Below, piece after piece: positions 24,111 through 64,000 of a stretch of DNA of 64,000 nt. This stretch comes from Bagarius yarrelli (Eukaryota; Chordata; Actinopteri; Siluriformes; Sisoridae). The stretch covers positions 434,001 through 498,000 of the forward strand of contig VCAZ01000195.1 in NCBI GenBank assembly GCA_005784505.1, written 5' to 3'. Position numbers and translations under genes: made by a program. Every line of letters begins with the position of its first letter. Position 1 is the stretch's first letter. The notes below the pieces were generated by a model, which saw nothing but the letters and a program-made list of their open reading frames with translations, made no database searches and was not told the DNA's origin.

Positions 24111-24297
24111 GTGTAGTGTAATTAAGTGCTGTTACTATTGTTAATGTTTTTCTTTTTCTTTTCTGTTCTGCTTTATCTTCTTCATTTTAAAGGAGTTTTT
24201 AACGCCATTTAATTCTGGCTTACCCATTTAGGGTAATTAGTAGTTGACATTTTAATCTTTTAAGATTTTATATTCCAGTAAAGGAATATAAAGCCTC

Positions 24298-24486
24298 GGA
24301 AGTGGTAGCTCAGTGGTTGGCCTGTCACTTCGAAGATCAGAGTTCAAATCCCAGCACCACAAAGTTACCACTGTTGGGCCCCCGAGCAAGGCCCCTAACC
24401 CCTAATTGCTCAGTTGTATATAAAAAAAAAAAAGATAAATGTGAGTCACTCTGGATAAGGACGTCTGCCAAATGCTGTAAATGTGT
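24298..24486 (+). mobile_element. tRNA-derived SINE, full length
   Basis: AGTGGTAGCTCAGTGGTTGG (perfect A-box form), GTTCAAATCCCAGCACCAC (B box), GGGCCCCCGAGCAAGGCCCC, GGATAAGGACGTCTGCCAAA tail. Confidence 0.92.
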
Positions 24487-24550
24487 CACTGTCCCTTTTT
24501 TGTCTTTATATTATTATCCATTCAATACAGAGTATCAAATTTTTACACAT

Positions 24551-24671
24551 GGATGCGTTTCTCCCACTGACTGTAAACCATTTTTTATACGAGTGCATCA
24601 GTGTTCCATTCCTAGCAGTATAACGGAAATCAACGTAACTTTTTATCAGTATCAACAAATAGATTATTTCA
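24551..24671. repeat. Copy A of a 120 bp direct repeat
   Basis: Nearly identical to 26688-26807. Both run from CGTTTCTCCCACTGACTGTA through CAGTGTTCCATTCC to AAATAGATTATTT, with only a few mismatches and one T-run indel. Confidence 0.85.
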
Positions 24672-26687
24672 TTTTCACATGATTTCTCACTCGATTAATT
24701 TATTTATTATGTCATATGAGCTTTTTGATGAATGTTTCACGTGATATTGTTCACCTAATGTGGCAAGTTTTTCCTGAATTCAGGACATAGCCTGTTCAAA
24801 TGTATCTTACAGTCCTCCCACAGATCACATGTGAAGTTTCTGTAAGATAACCTGTAGTGGGTCTGAGGTTTATACCTGTTCATGGAGTGGGAATGTGACA
24901 GGTTTTACCTCTCTGGATAAGAAGTCACCCGATCACAGTGTTTATGCCGGTTCTAGTCAGCATCATCATATTTGTAGTAGTGTAGAGATGTATCTTAACC
25001 CGTCTCCACCTGTAAGCTCTTCTTCACTCGAGACGGACGGTCCAGTCTTTTTTTAAATCAGAGGATTGAAGTTCTTCTAGATAAACAAGCAGTCAGTGGC
25101 AGCGGTCGTAAAGCCACAGGGATGCACCACATGAAGTCGGGATACTTCAGAAGGCAACAAATGGAGACAGCCCCCAAAATACAATGAGAGGAGCACTTCA
25201 AAGAGAGTCAGAAAGAGAAGTATGTAACTACTGAGGAAAAGAGAAGAGAATTGAACAGATATGTGTCTCAGCGTCCACTGACTGTTTACAGACGCAGTTT
25301 AGTAAAGAACAGCTGATTAATCAGGCTGCACAGTATGAACCGCAACACAAGTGTAAGAGCAGGTTTACACATCTGCCAAATATAAGTGGCTTTCTAACTT
25401 TAATGACATTGTTCGATTTGTGATTATATTTGTGATTTATAAACAAATGTGTTTACAGCCGATAACTGAACGCTAGTAAAATATATGGCAACAAATTCCA
25501 CAAATGTGAAGCTTTATAACACAATTGTGGAATGTTTTATTTATTAAATTAAATAAATATTTTGTATTAAATATATGTCTTAATTAGAATTTAAAAGTGT
25601 TTACTTTCCAAGTGTGCTGACAAAAATAAGAGATATGTTTCAGTGACTAAAGCTACAAGGTAGAACAATGTAATAAATAATAATAGAGAAAGTATATACA
25701 GTTGATTGTGCATGCTTACACGCTGCACCGTGTGTGTTCACATATCCTGCACGAGTTTGACTGTCAGTATGAGTGAATGTTAAAATGCCAGTGTTACATA
25801 CCATTTTGGTGTTTTATTATTATTTTCAGATAACCTTAAACAGAAGTAAACTCTTCATTTCCAAAATGTACAAAACACACATTCTGGCATAGGGCAAAAA
25901 ATGAGTTTGATGACACCATAATAGATATATATTTGAGGTGTAGACATTAAAGAATTCTGCTTGGATTTCCTAAGAACTTCATTTATACAGCCTTAAAATA
26001 AATACAACTTTAAATAAAAAAAATTGCCTATTTTTTATAAATTGATTATAGAAATTTATTTGGCTTTTTTTTTTACTTTTTAATTTTAATTAATGTTTCA
26101 CTCTCTTTAAGTCATCACTTTATGAAGATCTGCTGAGTAAATAAGTGTTCCCGTTGATATATTTGGAGATTAGTGTTGCTTACTGTGTGTTGATTTTTCT
26201 GTCATGAAGATATCTTGCAGTTGATTTTTGTAAATCCTATTAAATCTGATCAATTAAACATCGGGGAATCAGTCAGCATCACATCCACACAGCCTGATCT
26301 GGAGGGTTAAAGCACATCAATCACCAGATGCTGAATTCAGCGTAACTGTCTACTGTTCAGTCGAACTGTTGGTCTGTCTTGCTGTTAACTTTATGTTGTT
26401 CATTTCATTATCTTTGCAGACTAAAACTGTACAAAGCTTTTAACATTTTAACATTTTTGACGGCTCAAGATTAATCTTAATAAAGATAATTTTAATTGTG
26501 TGAATGGAAAAGTAAGAACTATAGTGAGGGTTTTGTCTTTATTACATTTAATCGGTGGATATATCCAATTTATGAAAGATCGAATTATCAAATCGATCAT
26601 ATTTGGGCCAAAGTAGATAAAAGAGTAGATAAGAGTGTTAAATGTAGTTGACTGAGTTGAGTATGTACATGTGAGTATGTGCATCAG

Positions 26688-26807
26688 ACCTGCGTTTCTC
26701 CCACTGACTGTAAACCCTTTTTTTATACGAGTGCATCAGTGTTCCATTCCCAGCAGTATAATGGAAATCAACGTAACTTTTATCAGTATCAGCAAATAGA
26801 TTATTTT
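26688..26807. repeat. Copy B of a 120 bp direct repeat
   Basis: Direct partner of 24551-24671, in the same orientation, 2.1 kb apart. Sequence beyond both ends differs, so the boundaries are sharp. Confidence 0.85.
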
Positions 26808-28071
26808 ATTGCCAGAAGTCAAAGACCAACTTTCAGTTTGACATTTTTTTCTCTGTTCGGATTTTCTTACATAAAAGGGTTAAAAATGTCTTCAGATTAT
26901 TTTAAAAGCTTATAGTAGAACTTGAGAACAATCAAATTTTTGCATCATAGAGATCAGAAATGGGTTTAATATTCACCTGAGAAAAGGAATGTACTGAATG
27001 TATTGAATATATTCGGTCAGGTTAAAAGCAAAAAAGAAATAAATAAAGGGAAAACTAAAACCTTTAAAGACCGGATTCTCTGATTTTATATGAGCTACAA
27101 TTCTCACTATGGACTATAAAATAAAAAACCCATTTAATGCTGAACATAAACCGAGAATTTAGCACCTGATGGTACATAGTATGTGGCCAAACCTATAATC
27201 AGGTACCTGATGCTTGTCAAACTGGAGTAAGATACTGAAAAGAAAGCTGCAATAAAACCCAGCAGCGGCTCATCCTGTCAATTAACGAATAGGTGGTCAG
27301 CAGTGAATCTGGGAGGGGTAGAAAGGATTTGCGGCTGTTCGCGAGTGCTTGTGTTTCTAACAGTAAGCACTAAGACAACAAGTAATTGTCAGGGGCTTTC
27401 CATTTCTCTTCCTCTTTCCCCCTGCCTCAGGTCTGGGAAGGAGATACCTGCTTTTATGGAAAGCGAGGTGTCGAACCCTCCTCCTATTGTCAGCCTGGCA
27501 GATCAGAGACAGAATAGCCACTATAACCACCATCCAACTGCCCCCCCATCCCTCCACCCAGACTCGTTCCTCTCTCTTTAAACATGCTCTGGCTGGAAAG
27601 GCCAAAGGCTGTCTACCCCCCTCTCCAAACTCCCCCGGCTCTATTGTCCCCCTTGGGGTGTTTATGGGTAGAGCTACAGGATGTTCGGCCCATGAGTGCA
27701 TCAAAGGATTCCTCAGCCAGATAAATGTAGGGTAACTGTGACCTTTTCAACCCTGATTGGGTTGACACGTCAGGACAGGAGCAGGGACAAGCAGAGGAAG
27801 GAATATCAAAGAAAGACCCTTTTCCTTCTTACTGCTAGTATTTTATTACCCTTTTTTAGAATTGTGTGTGCATTTTGTGCTTGTTGTTTAAGGTTAACAG
27901 ATATTTGTGACATACAAATGCCAAAAAATGAACTTATATTTAATTCTAAACCCTTGATTGAGAGAGTTTGGAATCAGAATCTCCAATTGAGTGGAAATGG
28001 CCTGACTGTAACACTGCAAGAGGTTTTAAATAATTGACTGCTTGACTGCCAAAGACACAACTAACATTTTA

Positions 28072-28240
28072 ATAGTGTTGGACTGCAACCAGAAAGGCCG
28101 GGGTTTGATTCCCAGCACCACCAAACCACCACTGTGGGCCCCTGAGCAAGGCCCTTAACCCCCAATCGCTTAGCATAAGAGATAAATGTAAGTCACTCTG
28201 GATAAGGGCGTCTGCCAAATTCTGTAAATGTAAATGTATA
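28072..28240 (+). mobile_element. tRNA-derived SINE copy
   Basis: GGGGTTTGATTCCCAGCACC, GGGCCCCTGAGCAAGGCCCT, CTCTGGATAAGGGCGTCTGC. The 5' end is slightly truncated. Confidence 0.9.
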
Positions 28241-28779
28241 TTAAGGTCCAAAGTTTGTGGTCACCAGCGCACGAATACGAGTCTTTGTCCAAACCGTTGT
28301 CACAAATTTGGAAATACACAATTGTCTGGCATGTCTCTATATGCTGTAGAATTGAAATGTCTCTTCACAGGTTCGAACACTGTTTCAGCATGACAATGGC
28401 CCTGTGCCCCCCTACCCCACCCGTCACACTGCAGAGCGAAATGTTAAAAGCTGTTCCAGAAGTGTGAAGGATTTATAGGAGTCAGAGTGAGACTAAATGT
28501 GGAATAGGATGCCATATATGTGAATCGTAAAGCGATTCATACACTGCTCTTATATCAGGAGTCGTAGTCTGTTATACGAACAAGTAAAATGTACAAATCT
28601 GTGTATGTTTGTCATGTGTTAATAAAAAAAAAAACCATGCACTACTCATTAAAGGATTCACGCATCGCTCATAAGCTTATTAAATGTCAGGCATTAAAAC
28701 TGGTTTTATTAATAAACCAAATCAAATGATTAAACATAATCCCAGGTTTAATCCCTCATTTGTCATATCATCTATAGTT

Positions 28780-28945
28780 GTGGTAGAGCAGTGGTTAAGG
28801 TGTTGCACTGCTAATTGGAAGATTGTGGGTTTTATTTCCAGCACCACCACTGCTGGGCCCCTGAGCAAGGCCCTTAACCCCCAATTGCTCGAGAGATAAA
28901 TGGATAAGTGCGTCTGCCAAATGCTGTGAATGTAAATGTGAATGT
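28780..28945 (+). mobile_element. tRNA-derived SINE copy
   Basis: GTGGTAGAGCAGTGGTTAAG, GTGGGTTTTATTTCCAGCAC, GGGCCCCTGAGCAAGGCCCT and GGATAAGTGCGTCTGCCAAA. Confidence 0.9.
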
Positions 28946-29412
28946 TGGTCTGAAATGATGCAACAGGACTGTTAGGAGAAACATGATGTATTTGAAGTTC
29001 ATAAACACACACAATCATACACATACAGGAGACAAATTCAGAGGAAACGACTGGAAGGCGTGCAACAGCTAAATAGAAGAACGAGGGCAGCAAAATAAAT
29101 TCGTGTAAAGAAAAAAAAAAATCTCCCAGCTGTTTGCGTGCCAGAGCCCACCGCAGGGCATCTCCTCACATGGTTTATTCCCTCTGTGTTTACTCGGAAT
29201 GCAGGGCATGAATAGAAGACAGGCTGTGGTGCAAACATGAAAAGACTCATTCACTCTGCACAGCAGCGTTCATTCCAAATCAGACCAGATGACACGGTTT
29301 TGGGTTGACGAGCAAATTGTATTAGGAAAAGAAAAGTGTGTTAATGTGTGTGTATGTGAGCTGGAGTGCTGAGGTGCAGTGCAATAGAACAAAACAGCAT
29401 TTGTGTTAAGTA

Positions 29413-30540
29413 TTTATTGCCGGTGTTCGACTTGTACGGCAGTAGAAAAAGCGAGCAGGAGAATCTGGGTGGTAACGTGGATGTGTGCTGGGTCCATTCT
29501 ACAGCTCGAGCTGCATTCCCATGTGTTCCACAGACACCCAAGACTCTTCAAACCATTCAGTGTTTTAGCACACCAGTGCGGACGACTTTGAACGGCTGGC
29601 GTTTGAAACTAAAGCTACGACTTACATCCGTGACACTGTTTTGTGTATTGCTAAGAGTTGTTTGTTTCTAATCATTTAAGTTGTCGAGGCACTCCAAGAA
29701 GACAGCAGAAGGGATAGACTACCTGACTGACTGAAAGTATACGCTTCCACAGCAGTGTGTTTTTCCACAGGAATCAAAAAGGCACTTTTTATACAGATGA
29801 ATCAGTGGTTAAAAACCTGCGCACAAGCCTGCTAAAAAAAACCCGAAAACAATACAAATCAAACGTCATAAATGTAACGCAAAAAAAAGTGTAACAGTGT
29901 AGTACGATATAAGATTAAGGCACAAGTTGTTTAAAACTTCATAGTGCAATAAGAGCAGAATGTCACGTCAAAGTTAAAAAAAAAAAAAGACTACAAATAA
30001 CCTGTGCATTGATTATTGCACACACCACGCTTACACGAATACACAAACAGATTCTCTCTCTTTTTTTCCCCATGTTTTTTCTTCACGTCTAAAAGTTCAC
30101 CCAAACACTTTAAAAAAAGAACTCTTGTTGTTCCAGTGTGTGTTTTTTAGTCAAGTTGTGTTGTGCACGGCAGATCAAAAGCGAGCGTCGACCATGACGA
30201 CACACTTCAGCCAGCAGCTCTCAGCATCAGGCGTGTGTGTTATCCACATTTAGTTCTGACTCTGAGATTGACTTCCACTCTCACATCCCAGTTCATGTTT
30301 GGAATTTTTGGAATGATTTCAGCTTAAAAACGGTCTAAAATAGAAACTTTAAAAAAGAAGAAGTAAAAAAGTGCAGCTTTGGACGACTCTGTGTTTTTTC
30401 CATTAAACCAGAGAAACAGTCCACAGTACATTAAGTCACCCTGTGTTCCGGGTCAACATCTCAGGTCATGTTCGTGTACATGTATGTATGTGTATGTGAA
30501 GAGGCCTGTTATATAAAGGCATGTGGAGTGTGTATGATGC
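29413..30540 (-). other. nbeal2: Probable NBEAL2 3' UTR
   Basis: Follows the NBEAL2 stop codon (30543-30541). It is free of SINEs and has no coding frame. On the minus strand AATAAA occurs at 29418-29413, which would give a 3' UTR of about 1.1 kb. The end is inferred. Confidence 0.45.
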
Positions 30541-62844
<32,304 letters not shown>

Positions 62845-64000
62845 CTGCAAACACACACACATGAACCGAGCTGCCAGTTTAGCACACACACCTATCTAAT
62901 ATCACTGACTGCAGCCCAGCAATTCTAAAGTAACTGTTACAGTTATAGCTGCTCTGTACACATCAGTATGTCACTACCCCGTCATTGTCACCACTTAGAG
63001 GCGGCCAATGGTACGCTATTTTCATTGACGAGTACACTTATGCGAATCACATACCCCATGCATGACAACAGACAACAGGCTACAATTCGTAATTGTATTG
63101 TATAGTTACGACATTACTGATAAAATGGCCACTGGGTTTTGCTACTAGAGGCTGTATGTGTGTGTAATAAACTGTTAATCCAGCGTACATAGTATAATGA
63201 AAGGCTTTTTTCTTCTGTGTGTTAATGGCGCTAGATTTACATTTTACATTTCTGGCATGAATCAGACACACTTATCTATAACGAGTTACGATTAGATTCT
63301 CTTTTTATCTAACTAAGCAGTTAAAAAGCATGCTCGGGCTAGGAACTAAACTCCTGACCTTCTGATTAGCAGTCGAACACCTTAACCGCAGAGCTACCAC
63401 TTCCCTATAAATAATGACATGCATAAATTCTCATTTATCATACTAAAAATCATATTAATTTAGCAGATACATTTTTTTTAGGTAATTACAAATAGGAATT
63501 ATCAAGGATAAATTCCGGTTTATATGCGCTGGAAATTTAGGAAACAGACTGGAACTTTATGAACGTGTCCAGTTTGAGATATATTAGACCTGACTTCAAA
63601 AAGATCATATATTCCTCATTTTATATGACTTGGATATTTTGTAAAGCTAAATACATGCATACCCAAACACAAACAAATACACACACCAGTCAAAATTCCT
63701 GCATACACAATAGATTGCATGATTACCCACAATCCCGACACCAAACACATACCAAACCCAGTTACAGAAGAAAAAGACATGCAAAAAACCCATGATCCGC
63801 TTGCAAGCAAACACAAATAGCGACACAGCTATACACAGATCACACACACCAAAAGTAAACCCATGCACCCAAGCAGAACAAAATCTCGCCAACAATTTAC
63901 TTTCCCCCTTCATAGATAAACCAAAGAAAAAAACAAGACACTACTTCTTGTTTTTCCTGTGTGCATGTTTGCAGGTCTGCATGTGCAACAGGAGCACATG
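62845..64000 (-). other. nbeal2: NBEAL2 intron running to the right edge
   Basis: Upstream of the first exon in view. It holds an old SINE (63236-63405) and a CA-rich low-complexity stretch (about 63655-63870). No exon matching the NBEAL2 N-terminal part was recognised. Confidence 0.55.
63236..63405 (-). mobile_element. Old SINE copy
   Basis: CTCCTGACCTTCTGATTAGC, CAGTCGAACACCTTAACCGC and AGAGCTACCACTTCCCT. The tail is strongly decayed. Confidence 0.75.

Larger units (their letters stand above)
24111..29412. other. AT-rich, repeat-rich gap between NRADD and NBEAL2
   Basis: Only short open frames are present and I see no exon. Contents: SINE copies (24298-24486, 28072-28240, 28780-28945), two near-identical 120 bp copies (24551-24671 and 26688-26807) and an isolated GC-richer block (27290-27720). 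The rest is AT-rich single-copy-looking sequence. Confidence 0.6.

Noticed and set aside
24298..24486. Possible tRNA gene (A-box and B-box motifs)
   Set aside because: The boxes belong to a SINE with the shared tail and about twenty sister copies; no intact cloverleaf is evident.
63640..63913. Possible further NBEAL2 exon in the CA-rich right end
   Set aside because: Low-complexity translation with no match to the NBEAL2 N-terminal part as I know it.

Overview
The window is vertebrate nuclear DNA, most likely from a ray-finned fish. Coding sequence is split into short exons with GT-AG introns. The space between exons holds CA/GA/TA microsatellites, about twenty copies of one tRNA-derived SINE, Tc1-like and hAT-like DNA elements, and RTE- and L2-like LINE fragments. 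The SINE type and the amount of CA repeat suggest an otophysan such as a catfish; that is an inference. I translated every exon by hand and checked that reading phases match across each junction.

Layout: (1) Positions 22-7337 on the + strand carry the last 11 coding exons of SETD2, the histone H3K36 methyltransferase. They cover the region after the SET domain, the WW domain and the C-terminal SRI domain. A 3' UTR follows, with a poly(A) signal at 8687. (2) 8716-14908 is a repeat-rich gap between the converging 3' ends of SETD2 and the next gene. (3) Positions 14909-23566 on the - strand hold a complete six-exon gene for a p75NTR-like receptor of 412 residues: signal peptide, four TNFR cysteine-rich repeats, one membrane helix and a death domain. 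Its position between SETD2 and NBEAL2 identifies it as NRADD (NRH1-like) rather than NGFR. (4) 23567-24110 is its probable promoter, followed by an AT-rich, repeat-rich gap. (5) Positions 30541-62844 on the - strand carry about 45 exons of NBEAL2 (roughly 2,385 codons; the first 350 or so residues lie past the right edge). They encode armadillo/ConA-like, BEACH-type PH, BEACH and WD40 parts.

The order and convergent orientation SETD2> <NRADD <NBEAL2 match the human 3p21 region as I know it, where NRADD is only a pseudogene. The three genes do not form a pathway: SETD2 marks chromatin, NRADD is a neurotrophin-receptor-like membrane protein, and NBEAL2 is a vesicle scaffold needed for platelet/thrombocyte granules.

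Points for a second look: three apparent reading-frame breaks, all in the BEACH/WD40 part of NBEAL2; loss of the signalling cysteine of the p75NTR membrane helix in NRADD; (UG)n tracts beside many NBEAL2 splice acceptors; an 18-glutamine run in SETD2; and nested transposon insertions with visible boundaries. I found no wholly unknown gene system.
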